Shown: piece after piece, positions 16,916 to 26,118 of the stretch
Numbering within the stretch: position 1 is the first letter of the stretch
Layout: each line of letters begins with the position of its first letter
Origin: Marinomonas fungiae
Lineage (GTDB): Bacteria > Pseudomonadota > Gammaproteobacteria > Pseudomonadales > Marinomonadaceae
Direction: 5' to 3'
Length of the DNA: 64,000 nucleotides
NCBI RefSeq assembly: GCF_001418205.1
Contig: NZ_LIQF01000002.1
Location: forward strand, 62,001-126,000
Position numbers and translations under genes: made by a program
Notes under the pieces: generated by a model
Told to the model about the DNA's origin: nothing
Database searches by the model: none
What the model saw: only the letters and a program-made list of their open reading frames with translations

Positions 16916-17719
16916 ATGTTCAAAAAGTTGAGGAACCCCCTTGTTGTGTTGGCGGTTTTATCTCTATCTCCTGTTTGGGCAGACTCTTTAGCGGTAGAGC
17001 ATGACGACGCAATTACTTCTGTTACCCAGTTTGATCAGCAGTTGCTGGATGCTAGTAGCCAAGATTTAGCTATGTATTTATCTAGTATTAGATTAGGTGA
17101 CTCGCAGAAAAGTATCGACGCATTGTTAGGCACGCCGTACAGCGTAGAGCATTTAACTGACGGAATACGCTGGGACTACAATGTCAGTGTGCCCACTTCT
17201 TCCAGTTCATTTGTAGGGTGTCAGTACCGTCTTGAGTTTGGTAACGACAATAGGCTTCGTTCAGCAGATTGGCGCAAGAGCCTTTGTGACCTGCTTTACC
17301 AACAGAATGTCTCCCAAGGCTCGGTCAATTCAAAGAAGCAAAAGGTTGAGACATTTTCTTTACTCAGCGACGTTTTGTTTAGCTTTAATCAATATCAACT
17401 AAGCGCATCTGGTATTCGTTCGTTAGATAATTTTGTTGAAAGTGTGATCGCGCGTTATCAATCTCCTGTGATCACAATAACCGGCCATACCGATAGTATT
17501 GGCTCCGCTGAAGCAAATCTGAGGCTATCCAAATGGCGAGCGAGGGAAGTGGGTAAACGTTTTTTAGAGAAAGGTTTGCTGAATTCTCAAGTTTTGATCA
17601 AAGGATTAGGTGAAAGCTCACCTGTTGTTGAGTGTGAGAGTGAAAAGGAAGATAAGGCGTTGATAGAATGTCTTGCTCCAAATCGTAGAGTAGAGATTGA
17701 AATCTATGAAGCTTCATAG
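16916..17719 (+). CDS. OmpA-family outer-membrane/periplasmic protein with N-terminal BamE-like region
   Basis: A 267-residue exported protein. The start at 16916 follows an AGAGGA site and gives MFKKLRNPLVVLAVLSLSPVWA, a signal peptide. Residues about 50-130 (MYLSSIRLGDSQKSIDALLGTPYSVEHL through CQYRLEFGNDNRLRSADWR) look like a SmpA/BamE-type domain. Residues about 150-265 form an OmpA C-terminal peptidoglycan-binding domain (DVLFSFNQYQLSASGIRSLDNF, ITGHTDSIGSAEANLRLSKWRAREV, LGESSPVVEC, PNRRVEIEI). OmpA domains bind diaminopimelate in peptidoglycan. Being just upstream of the tad genes, it may help seat the pilus machine in the wall (inference). Confidence 0.87.
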   Translation: MFKKLRNPLVVLAVLSLSPVWADSLAVEHDDAITSVTQFDQQLLDASSQDLAMYLSSIRLGDSQKSIDALLGTPYSVEHLTDGIRWDYNVSVPTSSSSFVGCQYRLEFGNDNRLRSADWRKSLCDLLYQQNVSQGSVNSKKQKVETFSLLSDVLFSFNQYQLSASGIRSLDNFVESVIARYQSPVITITGHTDSIGSAEANLRLSKWRAREVGKRFLEKGLLNSQVLIKGLGESSPVVECESEKEDKALIECLAPNRRVEIEIYEAS

Positions 17720-17841
17720 GTTTCTTGAGTTATTGATTGTTGGTAGTGATAATATCGCCATGTCTGTTTAGCCAGTGTTAGCCCTGTCTAAACGCCCAAA
17801 ATATCTCTAGACGCTATAGATCGATTAGTAGGAAATTGTCA

Positions 17842-18828
17842 GTGAGTACGAAGAAAAAACAATTGTTACTAGGCTCCGTGCTAACCGCCTTAGCGCTTCA
17901 TTTGCCTTATTCTATCGCGCAGACAGCAGTGGATGCGCCGAATGGCTCTGTAATGGAGCAGCCAATCTCAGTTCCCTCACCAACGGATTTAGAAGTAAAT
18001 CCAGGAGAGTGTTGGGTGTATGGTCAAATAAAACCGCGTGAAGTAGAAAAAACCGTAGCGGTGACGGTAAAGGATTCACATACCACTATTGAAGTGACGC
18101 CTGCTGAAATTAAGCGAGGCTACAAACAGGTCGTGACCCGCGAAGGCACGGTAACCTATCGCCTGCAGCCTGCTACCTATAAAAGAGTGGCTGAGCAGGT
18201 TTTGGTTCGACCAGAGACGACTCGATTTGTAAAAGTTCCAGCGGTGTATGAAGAGCGTCAAAAGCGTGTTGTGGTCGAAGAAGCTCGAACTGTTATCGAA
18301 CAATGTAACTCTATTGGCGGTGCGGCTGCTTTCTGTGCCAAGGAGATACCTGCCAAAGAACAATGGGTTAAGGTGCAAGTATTGGTTCAACCTGAGCAGA
18401 GTAAAGTTGAGGTAGTGCCAGCTAAATACGAAACCGTGACGAAATGGGTGGTGGATCAGCCAGCAAGAGTGGTTGAGGTTTCACTTGCACCTAAGCTAGA
18501 AGAAGTGCCTATAGATGAAGTGGTTAAGCCTGCAAGCGCGAACCCTCGTCAAGTGCCTGCGCAAACTCGTCAGATGCAGCTTAAATCATACTCTGGCAAG
18601 CCGAAGATGGTTATGCGTCGAGCGGTTTGTAATGGTGATTTGAATTCTTCTCTTATTTCTAGTCTCCAGCAGCGATTGGCTGATGTGGGCTATAACCCTG
18701 GCCCTGTTGATGGCATGTTGGGTGAAAAGACAATTAAAGCATTGCAGTCGTTTCAGGGGGATAATGAGCTAGCTGTTGGAGCCATTACTTTTGAATCGTT
18801 AGATTCCTTAGCTGTGAAATATTACTGA
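17842..18828 (+). CDS. Exported protein with beta-strand repeats and C-terminal peptidoglycan-binding domain
   Basis: A 328-residue protein. GTG at 17842 is preferred to TTG at 17836, because AGGA lies 8 bp before the GTG but only 2 bp before the TTG. Residues 1-28 are a signal peptide (LLLGSVLTALALHLPYSIAQ). The middle part (about 45-245) consists of degenerate repeats of the form PAxYxxVxxxVxVxPE (QPATYKRVAEQVLVRPETT, VPAVYEERQKRVVVEEAR, VPAKYETVTKWVVDQPAR). The C-terminus (about 265-328) is a PG_binding_1 domain (SLQQRLADVGYNPGPVDGMLGEKTIKALQSFQ). It is a wall-associated envelope protein by inference. Four Cys residues in the exported part could form disulphides. Confidence 0.82.
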   Translation: MSTKKKQLLLGSVLTALALHLPYSIAQTAVDAPNGSVMEQPISVPSPTDLEVNPGECWVYGQIKPREVEKTVAVTVKDSHTTIEVTPAEIKRGYKQVVTREGTVTYRLQPATYKRVAEQVLVRPETTRFVKVPAVYEERQKRVVVEEARTVIEQCNSIGGAAAFCAKEIPAKEQWVKVQVLVQPEQSKVEVVPAKYETVTKWVVDQPARVVEVSLAPKLEEVPIDEVVKPASANPRQVPAQTRQMQLKSYSGKPKMVMRRAVCNGDLNSSLISSLQQRLADVGYNPGPVDGMLGEKTIKALQSFQGDNELAVGAITFESLDSLAVKYY

Positions 18829-19253
18829 ATCTATACTATTGTTAGTGAATGATTATTATCAATAAGAAAAGTTAATGTATAGTTGTGCCGAAAGTATTTG
18901 CTTTGAGTCATAGTAATCAATGGTATTGGTTGATTGTCTCTTAAGTAGTGATTACATTTCGATAGGTTTTGGTTACATAAGTTAACAAAAACGATCCTAT
19001 GTGCACGTTTTTTGTGCATTGACGTTGATCATATTATTGGTATGATCAATTGAGTAAAAGTGTTATTTGATCTCTGGAAGAGAGATTTTGTTGGTGGACA
19101 TGTTTAAGTTTGTTTCTATCTGCCCAGATTTAGGATAAGTCCATGCGCAGGGTAAGATGAACTTCTCTATCATGTTATACAAATATTGTAATAGATCTTT
19201 GGATGAGACTATTCGATATAAGCTAGTTAAATGTCTAATAAGGAGTAATCTAA
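18829..19253 (+). promoter_or_regulatory. 425-bp AT-rich regulatory region upstream of flp
   Basis: This is the probable promoter region of the tad operon. It is strongly AT-rich and contains a perfect 9-bp-arm inverted repeat, TTGATCATA-N7-TATGATCAA, at 19025-19049. A looser GTGCAC/GTGCAT repeat lies at about 18999-19018. A 62-codon minus-strand frame within it lacks any recognisable feature and is not called as a gene. A clear AAGGAG ribosome-binding site stands before flp. Confidence 0.55.
19025..19049. promoter_or_regulatory. Perfect inverted repeat upstream of flp, candidate operator
   Basis: TTGATCATA and TATGATCAA are exact inverted arms separated by TTATTGG, centred about 217 bp before the flp start. 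The symmetry and location suggest a dimeric regulator site controlling pilus expression. The regulator is unknown. Confidence 0.5.
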
Positions 19254-19442
19254 ATGCTTACTAAATTATTTGTTAAAATGCAAGCCTTCATGGCTGATCG
19301 TAAGGGTGTTACGGCGATTGAATATGCGATTGTTGCGGTTGCTATTGCAGGTATTGCTGCAGCGGTTTTTGGAACTAACGGCGGATTAGAAGATGCCCTT
19401 ACATCAGCGATGAGTACGCTAAGAGGCAAGATTCCTTCTTAA
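19254..19442 (+). CDS. flp: Flp/type IVb major pilin precursor
   Basis: A 62-residue prepilin, the structural subunit of the Tad pilus. A short leader (MLTKLFVKMQAFMADRKG) ends in Gly and is followed by VTAIEYAIVAVAIAGIAAAVF. This hydrophobic segment carries the Glu-Tyr pair at +5/+6 that defines Flp pilins. TadV should cleave after the Gly. AAGGAG precedes the ATG. It is the first gene of the operon and ends directly against tadV. Only one flp copy is present. Confidence 0.96.
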   Translation: MLTKLFVKMQAFMADRKGVTAIEYAIVAVAIAGIAAAVFGTNGGLEDALTSAMSTLRGKIPS

Positions 19443-19913
19443 TTGTTGATTGATGGTTTGTTATATGTGCTTCTGTGTGGGATTTTTGCCTTGCTGGTAA
19501 AGATCTCACTGGAGGACTATTGTTACAGGCGTGTTAGGCATAGGTATCTGATCGCGCTGCTGCTGATTCTTTTGTCTCTGTGGAGTGTTTTTCCCAATTA
19601 TGATGTTCTTCCTTACACCTTGGCGATTCTCGTGTCGGGTGTGGTTTTATTTTCCTTGAGGCTGTTAGGGGCAGGTGATACTAAGTTGTTGGTTGTACTG
19701 AGTCTTGGTATAGATCCAGCTTTAATACCTATTCTATTGTACGCAACTGTGATATTGGGTTTTCTTTTGGCTGTGGCCTATTTAGTCTATGGCTGTATTT
19801 ACGATTTATCCCTTGTCAGAGAAAAGGGTATTCCGTATGCAATTCCTATATCCGTATCTGGTGGATGTTGCATTGCTCTTTCGTATATGGACTGGTTCGA
19901 TATCAATTTTTAG
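19443..19913 (+). CDS. tadV: Flp prepilin peptidase
   Basis: A 156-residue inner-membrane aspartic peptidase (TadV/CpaA) that removes the leader of Flp and of the TadE/TadF pseudopilins. The two catalytic Asp positions fit ISLEDYCYRRVRHRYL (about residue 24) and the GxGD motif in RLLGAGDTKLLVVLSLG (about residue 79). Four to five hydrophobic helices are visible. No ATG is available near the start: translation must begin at one of several TTG codons (19443, 19446 or 19458) immediately after the flp stop. Coupling to flp translation is therefore likely and would keep the peptidase low relative to pilin. Confidence 0.93.
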   Translation: MLIDGLLYVLLCGIFALLVKISLEDYCYRRVRHRYLIALLLILLSLWSVFPNYDVLPYTLAILVSGVVLFSLRLLGAGDTKLLVVLSLGIDPALIPILLYATVILGFLLAVAYLVYGCIYDLSLVREKGIPYAIPISVSGGCCIALSYMDWFDINF

Positions 19914-19922
19914 GATGTGAAA

Positions 19923-20765
19923 ATGCGATCAAGATTCTTAATGATAGCGTCGCTAATTTTATTGGGGATCGGGGTAATAGGGGTTTTGTATCTTAAAGCA
20001 TCATCTTTGAAAGATGCGAAGCCTAGCGAGATGCCTGCAGCGGTCGTTCTGCCAGTTGAAAAAGAATACATAATATGGACTGCTAAGCGTGACATTGGCA
20101 TTGGCGAAAGCGTTTCTCGGGAAGATCTTCGTCTTGAGAAAATTGCAGAGGCTGACGCATTTGAGCTTGGTATTAAACAAGATGTAGAGATTAATTTTGT
20201 CGATGGAATGGTCGCTAGAAAACCAATCTTAGCATTAAAGCCTGTCCTGCCTGAGCATATCATTTCCCCTAATCAAGAAGGCTACTTCAATCTAATTATC
20301 GAGCCTGGTTTCGTTCCGGTGTCTTTTTCTATACCAAAAGAGCGTTTACTAGGTGGGCTTATTGAGGCTGGCTCAGCTGTTGATCTGCTTGTGCTAACAT
20401 CTTCGTCACAAAATCTAACAAGTGGACCCAAAATACGAGATTTATCTAGTGTCTCTATTTCTCCTCTTTTTTTTGGAGTAAAGGTTCTTCAAGTAAAGAA
20501 ACCTAAACCTGCGTCTAAAGACGTCAAAGAGAAGCTTACAAAGTCTGCTGAGCCTCAGCCAGAGCCTAAAGATGTTACGCTCATACTACAGCTAACTCGT
20601 AAACAGGTTGCTAAATTGACCATTGCACAGAAAATTGCTCAGGTGGAAGTTCATCTCTCTAATGGTGAGACGTCGGCATTTGAGCTCTCTGCTGACGCAG
20701 GAGATATACTTTCTGATTATAAGTCGGTTCGTGAGTTGCGTGCTCGCAGTGAAACTATTCAATAA
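19923..20765 (+). CDS. rcpC: Flp pilus assembly protein RcpC/CpaB
   Basis: A 280-residue inner-membrane-anchored periplasmic protein that stabilises the secretin. An N-terminal transmembrane helix (FLMIASLILLGIGVIGVLYL) is followed by a SAF domain (IIWTAKRDIGIGESVSREDLRLEKI, VARKPILALKPVLPEHI) and an RcpC-type region (IEPGFVPVSFSIPKERLLGGLIEAGSAVDLLVL). ATG at 19923 has AGGA at proper distance; GTG at 19917 is a less favourable alternative. A Lys/Pro-rich linker (KPKPASKDVKEKLTK) interrupts the C-terminal domain. Confidence 0.93.
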   Translation: MRSRFLMIASLILLGIGVIGVLYLKASSLKDAKPSEMPAAVVLPVEKEYIIWTAKRDIGIGESVSREDLRLEKIAEADAFELGIKQDVEINFVDGMVARKPILALKPVLPEHIISPNQEGYFNLIIEPGFVPVSFSIPKERLLGGLIEAGSAVDLLVLTSSSQNLTSGPKIRDLSSVSISPLFFGVKVLQVKKPKPASKDVKEKLTKSAEPQPEPKDVTLILQLTRKQVAKLTIAQKIAQVEVHLSNGETSAFELSADAGDILSDYKSVRELRARSETIQ

Positions 20766-20777
20766 GGATATCTCATC

Positions 20778-22106
20778 ATGAAATTTCGAGTTTTTGCGGC
20801 CGTATTGTTGTTTTTTAGCGGGTCGCTATCTTGGGCTCAGGATCTAATCAATCTTTCAGAGGGTGATACAAGCATTCTTAAAACAGAGCAAGATATTGGA
20901 TCTGTTTTTATTACTGATCCAGCGATCGCAGACTATCAGGTTATTGATGAGCATAAAATTATTGTGTTTGGCCGTGGCGTAGGGAAAGCAACAATTGTTC
21001 TGTTTAATGATGATGGGGATACATTGCTCCAGAAGCAGCTGGTTGTGAACCGAAGTATGGTTCACATTCAGCAAAACATCGAGATGCGTTACCCTAATGC
21101 AGAAGTTGAAATATATAACCTTGGGGATAAAGTAGTTCTAAGTGGGATTGTTGCCACAGAAGAAGAGCGCGATGGTATTTATATTTTAGTAGGTGAGTTG
21201 TTAGGGAAAGAATCTGAGAATCAAGATGTTGAATGGAAAGTCGGTGGACAGTCTCTTTCCATGGATTTTATGAGGAAGCGAACGTTTTCCGGTGTTGTGA
21301 ATAATATAGAAGTTGCTACTACTAAGCAGATTAACGTCAAAATCTCTGTGGCTGAAGTATCTCATAGCTTGATGGAGAACTTTGGTATTGAATTTGGCAC
21401 TAATGGTGCGGGTATTTTTTCAAGTCCACTTGGGAATTTTGATAGTAGCAGTATTATGCGAGCGATTACTGCTATCAATGATGATGAGGTGGGGCAGATC
21501 CTTGCGGAACCAAACCTTTCTGTTATTTCAGGTGAAACTGCTAGCTTCTTAGTAGGCGGAGAACTCCCTATATCAACAGTTCTAAATGATGAAGTTCAGA
21601 TAACCTACAAAGAGTTTGGTATTCGCCTTGAGATGATGGCAAAGGTTATGCGTGATGACAAAATACGTGTTTCCTTACAGCCAGAGGTAAGCTCAATTGA
21701 TACTCAGTATGGCGATTCTACATTTAACATACCAGCTTTCAAAACCCGTAGAGCTCGCACTACTGTGGAACTGGGAGACGGACAAAGCTTTGTGCTAGGT
21801 GGGTTGCTTAATAATGAAGAGCGTGAACTGCTGCGGAAAATACCTTATATAGGTGATATTCCTATTTTAGGATCCTTATTTCGTTACACGGAAACGGAGC
21901 GAAACAAGACTGAATTGCTGATCATTGCAACGGTTAACCTTGTAAAGCCTATTCAGTCAGAGGATATTCAACTACCTACCTTCCAGCGTACAACAAATCT
22001 CGAACGGTTCTTCGTATTACCCGAAGACTCATTTTTTCAAAGCATGAAAACTGAAAATAAGCATATAAGTGAAGGTATTTTGGCTGAAGGGGGGTTTAAA
22101 CAATGA
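20778..22106 (+). CDS. rcpA: Tad pilus secretin RcpA/CpaC
   Basis: A 442-residue outer-membrane secretin. It has a signal peptide (VFAAVLLFFSGSLSWA), then the pilus N-domain (INLSEGDTSILKTEQDIGSVFITDPAIADYQVIDEHKIIVFGRGVGKATIVLF). A BON-like segment (VVLSGIVATEEERDGIYILVGELLG) follows. The secretin core has LAEPNLSVISGETASFLVGGELP, VELGDGQSFVLGGLLNNEERELLRKIPYIGDIPILGSLFR and ELLIIATVNLVKP. Length is normal. It overlaps rcpB by the ATGA tetranucleotide. It is the gated channel through which the Flp fibre leaves the cell. Confidence 0.96.
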   Translation: MKFRVFAAVLLFFSGSLSWAQDLINLSEGDTSILKTEQDIGSVFITDPAIADYQVIDEHKIIVFGRGVGKATIVLFNDDGDTLLQKQLVVNRSMVHIQQNIEMRYPNAEVEIYNLGDKVVLSGIVATEEERDGIYILVGELLGKESENQDVEWKVGGQSLSMDFMRKRTFSGVVNNIEVATTKQINVKISVAEVSHSLMENFGIEFGTNGAGIFSSPLGNFDSSSIMRAITAINDDEVGQILAEPNLSVISGETASFLVGGELPISTVLNDEVQITYKEFGIRLEMMAKVMRDDKIRVSLQPEVSSIDTQYGDSTFNIPAFKTRRARTTVELGDGQSFVLGGLLNNEERELLRKIPYIGDIPILGSLFRYTETERNKTELLIIATVNLVKPIQSEDIQLPTFQRTTNLERFFVLPEDSFFQSMKTENKHISEGILAEGGFKQ

Positions 22107-22627
22107 TTCTTTCTCGTCAAATAATTCGAATATTTGTTGTTTTTTTAAGTGTCTTTTTGGTCTCCTGTGCTTCGTTTGAGTCGACAAGAAAAGGGCCTTC
22201 AATAGATATTTTTCCAGTTTTTCATACATTGTTATTAACGGTTGAAAGAAATCCATTTGAAAAATCTAAACAACAGCTCAATATTTATTTAGATGAATAT
22301 TCTGAAATTTTAGTTACTCAAAATGTTCAACTGAATTGGTCTAATGAAGCTAGCGAAAGGCTCGCTAACTTTGCAAAGAAGCGACTTATTTCAATGGGAG
22401 TTGCCCCTGGCTATATACAAATTAGGAAAGTTAATACCTTAATTGATTCCCACTTTGACTTTGAAATCAAAGTTGTTCAACACCAAGTCGCTGACATTGT
22501 TTGTGAAAAATCAAAGACCCAGAATTATTTCTTATCAGATAATGGCTGCTTTACTGAGAATGCTCGCTGGAAAAGTATGGTTGCGCCAGAAAGGATGCTA
22601 CCAGACCTTGGCCAGTTACAGGAGTAA
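22103..22627 (+). CDS. rcpB: Pilus assembly lipoprotein, RcpB/CpaD-like
   Basis: A 174-residue lipoprotein. The lipobox is VFLVSCASF with lipidation Cys at about residue 22. The C-terminus (DNGCFTENARWKSMVAPERMLP) resembles the conserved end of CpaD (GC.....NLAAMVA.P.DL), and a conserved block with ASERLANFAKKRLISMGVAPGYIQI precedes it. The position between the secretin and tadZ is the one occupied by rcpB. A role as secretin pilotin or accessory factor is the accepted idea for this family. Sequence similarity is low overall, so identification rests on motif plus context. Confidence 0.8.
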   Translation: MILSRQIIRIFVVFLSVFLVSCASFESTRKGPSIDIFPVFHTLLLTVERNPFEKSKQQLNIYLDEYSEILVTQNVQLNWSNEASERLANFAKKRLISMGVAPGYIQIRKVNTLIDSHFDFEIKVVQHQVADIVCEKSKTQNYFLSDNGCFTENARWKSMVAPERMLPDLGQLQE

Positions 22628-22633
22628 AGGGTG

Positions 22634-23887
22634 ATGTTTGATTTAGTTGATTCATTAAAGAAAAGCAAGAATCCTGAGCTTGAAGTTGAACAGGAAAAAA
22701 TTGGCACAGTCCTTTTCTATCAAACAGACGAATGTAAAAAGTTAGTTGAAGAGGCCTACCGATTTGAAGGAATTGCACCGCCTACAGTAAGTAAGAACAC
22801 AAAAAATGACATTACAGAGCATGTTAGAAAGTCTGAAATAGAGATAGTAATTGTTGAATTAAATAATAGCTCAAATGTTAGTAAAGAAGCAGAGCTAGTT
22901 AGTCACTTACTGCCTAATCACGCATCAGTGATTGTCATAGGTAGTGAAGATGCCATTTCTACGATTCGAAACCTGAAGGCTATGGGCTTTTACTATTTGT
23001 TTTGGCCGATTACAAAGCAAGAGCTAATAGACTTTGTTCGAAGTGTAAACGATAACCGCAAGCGCAATAGTAACCGTGGACCAGGGCAAAATCGGCGAGC
23101 TAAGTACATAAGTGTTGTGGGTGCAAAGGGGGGGGTAGGTGCTACGTTTATCTGTGCAGAGCTATCTTATCTACTAAGTGCGCACAAAAAGTCATCTTGC
23201 TTGGTTGTTGATCAAAATTATAGCACTGGTGACCTTGATATAATGATGGGGATCAGGGACTACCAACGTAAGAAGCTACAGCAAGGTGACTTCTCATCTC
23301 TTGATGAGGCGTTTGCTCAATCCCTTATATTTCGCCAAAATAATTTACTTTCTATCTTATCTCTAACTTCCGATAACTTAGATAGTAATGCGTTACTAGA
23401 TTATTCGAATGCAGTCGTTGATCTCTTAGCGAGCGATGTTAACTTTATTATTGAGGATTGTTCTTCTTCGGTTGGATTTAGTATTGAATCAGATCGCTTT
23501 GTAAGTCAGTGCGATTGTATCGTTCTGGTTATGTCTCCAACAGTATCTTCGGTACGAGATGCCGCTAGAATGCGAGAAAAGATTCAAAGAATTAATCAGA
23601 GCAGTTCGCTTCGTCTAATTCTAGTCATGAATCATACGCTACCTAAGAAAGCACAAACGCTTTCCACCAATGACGCAGAAGTTTTTTTGAAGCAAAAAAT
23701 CGATATTGAAATACCTTACTGCGAAGAAATATCTTTTTATATCCTAGATGATAAACGAATTGCTAAGACTTCTCTGAAAGCTGCTAAACCGCTAAAGGAG
23801 TTGACTTCGGTTGTATTAGGAGAAAGTGCAGAAGTGAAACCTACTAAGCGATCTTTGTTCTCATTTGGCTCTTCGAGTGAAAAGTAG
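22634..23887 (+). CDS. tadZ: Tad polar-localisation ATPase TadZ/CpaE
   Basis: A 417-residue MinD/ParA-like protein that localises the Tad machine. The N-terminal part (about 25-140) is an atypical receiver-like domain (EIVIVELNNSSN, SVIVIGSEDAISTIRNLKAMGFYYLFWPITKQELIDFV). The ATPase part has the deviant Walker A VVGAKGGVGATFICAEL, in which the final Ser/Thr position reads A-T (GGVGAT), followed by VVDQNYSTGDLDIMMG and FIIEDCSSSVG. GTG at 22631 is an alternative start; ATG at 22634 has AGGAG at suitable distance. Confidence 0.92.
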   Translation: MFDLVDSLKKSKNPELEVEQEKIGTVLFYQTDECKKLVEEAYRFEGIAPPTVSKNTKNDITEHVRKSEIEIVIVELNNSSNVSKEAELVSHLLPNHASVIVIGSEDAISTIRNLKAMGFYYLFWPITKQELIDFVRSVNDNRKRNSNRGPGQNRRAKYISVVGAKGGVGATFICAELSYLLSAHKKSSCLVVDQNYSTGDLDIMMGIRDYQRKKLQQGDFSSLDEAFAQSLIFRQNNLLSILSLTSDNLDSNALLDYSNAVVDLLASDVNFIIEDCSSSVGFSIESDRFVSQCDCIVLVMSPTVSSVRDAARMREKIQRINQSSSLRLILVMNHTLPKKAQTLSTNDAEVFLKQKIDIEIPYCEEISFYILDDKRIAKTSLKAAKPLKELTSVVLGESAEVKPTKRSLFSFGSSSEK

Positions 23888-23896
23888 AGTATTGTC

Positions 23897-25189
23897 ATGA
23901 TTGGAGCGAAAGCAATATATGTGGGTTTAAGGAAGCAGATATTTGATGCTCTTGACCCTGATGTAATTTCTAGTCTTAATAAAGAGCAGCTTGGAAAGCA
24001 ACTCACTGGTGCTGTTGATCTGCTAATAAGTCGTGAAAATTTATCGGTTCCAAGAGCAATACGACAAGATTTTGTTAAGAATTTAGTCAATGAATTAATA
24101 GGCTTAGGCCCACTTCAGACACTAATGGAAGATGACACCATTAGCGATATTATGATTAACGGGCATGAGAATGTTTTCATCGAGCGTAATGGTTTGGTTG
24201 AACGAACTCATGTAGATTTTATCGATGAAAAACAGCTATTAGAAATTGCAAAGCGTATAGCGTCTCGAGTTGGACGCCGAGTCGATGATTCTTCACCTAC
24301 TTGTGACGCTCGTTTAGCGGATGGTAGCCGTGTCAATATAGTTATACCACCAATAGCAATTGATGGTACCTCTATCTCTATTCGTAAGTTTAAAAAGCAA
24401 AGTATTGATTTTCAGAAGCTCTGTGAGTTTGGTGCTATGAGTGTTGAGATGGCCCAAGTTATGATGGTCGCAGCACGATGTCGTCTGAATATTCTTATTT
24501 CAGGTGGTACTGGTTCTGGTAAAACCACCATGTTGAATGCTTTATCTCAATATATTTCCGAGAATGAGCGGATTGTCACTATAGAGGATGCTGCAGAGCT
24601 AAGGTTGCAACAGCCTCATGTGGTGCGGCTTGAGACAAGAACTGCAGGTATTGAAAATACAGGGGTAGTATCCCAGCGAGATCTTGTTATTAACTCTTTG
24701 CGTATGCGTCCGGATCGTATCATCGTGGGGGAATGCCGTGGACCTGAAGCATTTGAAATGCTACAGGCAATGAATACCGGCCATGATGGCTCAATGTCTA
24801 CGCTTCATGCCAATACCCCCCGTGATGCATTGGCTCGTGTTGAGTCAATGGTAATGATGGCGACAAGTAACCTGCCACTTGAGGCCATAAGACGTACAAT
24901 CGTCAGTGCAGTGGACATCATTATTCAAATCAGCCGACTACATGATGGCTCGCGTAAAGTTATGAGTATTACTGAGGTGGTAGGGTTAGAAGGCAGCAGT
25001 GTTATTCTTGAAGAAATATTTCGATTCCAACCTTCATACCACCAAAATGAGCAAGGTAAGTTGGAAGGTAGTTTTGAAACTGCAGGTCTTATGAAACGCT
25101 CTGTACTTTATGAAAAAGCAAGATTTTTCGGCTTAGAAGACCGTTTAACTGCGGCATTTAAAAGCTTAGAACAGAAGGTCAAAAAGTAA
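23897..25189 (+). CDS. tadA: Tad pilus assembly/retraction ATPase TadA/CpaF
   Basis: A 430-residue secretion ATPase of the CpaF family, the cytoplasmic motor. The N-terminal domain includes [28 protein letters not shown]. The catalytic core has [14 protein letters not shown] (Walker A), [23 protein letters not shown] (Asp box), [19 protein letters not shown] (Walker B) and [22 protein letters not shown] (His box). All elements are intact. It overlaps tadB by one base (TAATG). Confidence 0.97.
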   Translation: MIGAKAIYVGLRKQIFDALDPDVISSLNKEQLGKQLTGAVDLLISRENLSVPRAIRQDFVKNLVNELIGLGPLQTLMEDDTISDIMINGHENVFIERNGLVERTHVDFIDEKQLLEIAKRIASRVGRRVDDSSPTCDARLADGSRVNIVIPPIAIDGTSISIRKFKKQSIDFQKLCEFGAMSVEMAQVMMVAARCRLNILISGGTGSGKTTMLNALSQYISENERIVTIEDAAELRLQQPHVVRLETRTAGIENTGVVSQRDLVINSLRMRPDRIIVGECRGPEAFEMLQAMNTGHDGSMSTLHANTPRDALARVESMVMMATSNLPLEAIRRTIVSAVDIIIQISRLHDGSRKVMSITEVVGLEGSSVILEEIFRFQPSYHQNEQGKLEGSFETAGLMKRSVLYEKARFFGLEDRLTAAFKSLEQKVKK

Positions 25190-26118
25190 TGATGGTCTTT
25201 TTCGCTTTTCTAGTAGTCTTAGGGGTCGTGGGCTTTATATTCTTTGCGCGCCAATCAAGACGAGAAAAGGCTATTGATTATTTAAATGGCTACTCTCGCT
25301 CCAGTCAGCCAAAAATTTCTAATGCTCGGCATCAATTGCTGGATATGAAAAGTTTGGCAGGGAGAAGCTTTTTAGATCGAGTTAAAAATAAGTGGTTTAA
25401 CCTACTTGGGCTGTTAGGGAAGAATGCTTTAGTTAAACTTATTGTTTTTTATGCCGTACAATTAGTGTTTGCTAAGTTTTTTAACGAGTATTTTATACAA
25501 ACGAACTATCTGTATATAGTGGCTATCACGTTTCCTATTTGCAGTTTTTTTGGATATCAATGGCTTAATAACAAGCGGCAAAAAGAATTTGAAGAAACGT
25601 TTCCAGTCGCTCTAAATATGTTAACGAGTGCCGTTTCCGCTGGTGAAAGTATCACTCAAGCCATTAGTTATGTTGGGGATGTATTAGAGGGAAATGTGGC
25701 TGATGAGTTTCGTATTATGGGTAAGCGTTTACAGCTTGGCGAATCCCCCGAAGAAGTCTTTCGTAAATCTTGTGTCAGATTCCCTTACCCTACGTTTTTC
25801 TTTTTTATCATCACGATTCAAGCAAATATGGAGCGTGGTGGTCAGCTAAAAGATATTATTCAGCGTCTTAATAGTCTCATGTTTAATATCCGAGCAATAG
25901 AAAAGAAAAAGTATGCCTTGACGTCTGAAGCGCGTACTTCGGCGAAAATTGTGGGTGCTATTCCATTTATATTCTTGATTATGATGCGGTTTTTAAGCCC
26001 CGAAAACTTTGAGTATGTCATGAACGATCCTCAAGGCCGTTTGCTGCTTTATTATATGTTAGCCAGTGAAGTGGTTGGTATTGGCATTATATGGGGGTTA
26101 ATGAAAAGTGTTCGTTGA
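25189..26118 (+). CDS. tadB: Tad inner-membrane platform protein TadB
   Basis: A 309-residue T2SSF-domain protein. It has an N-terminal membrane segment, another at about 85-125, and two near the C-terminus. The conserved GspF-like part reads FEETFPVALNMLTSAVSAGESITQAISYVG through LGESPEEVFRKSCVRFPYPTFFFFIITIQANMERGGQLKDII. It forms the platform on which TadA acts, together with TadC. Start and stop both overlap neighbouring genes (1 bp with tadA, 11 bp with tadC), showing tight translational coupling. Confidence 0.94.
   Translation: MMVFFAFLVVLGVVGFIFFARQSRREKAIDYLNGYSRSSQPKISNARHQLLDMKSLAGRSFLDRVKNKWFNLLGLLGKNALVKLIVFYAVQLVFAKFFNEYFIQTNYLYIVAITFPICSFFGYQWLNNKRQKEFEETFPVALNMLTSAVSAGESITQAISYVGDVLEGNVADEFRIMGKRLQLGESPEEVFRKSCVRFPYPTFFFFIITIQANMERGGQLKDIIQRLNSLMFNIRAIEKKKYALTSEARTSAKIVGAIPFIFLIMMRFLSPENFEYVMNDPQGRLLLYYMLASEVVGIGIIWGLMKSVR

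Noticed and set aside
18831..19019. 62-codon minus-strand frame in the flp upstream region
   Set aside because: Composition is that of random AT-rich DNA, no ribosome-binding site, and it overlaps the probable operon control region.
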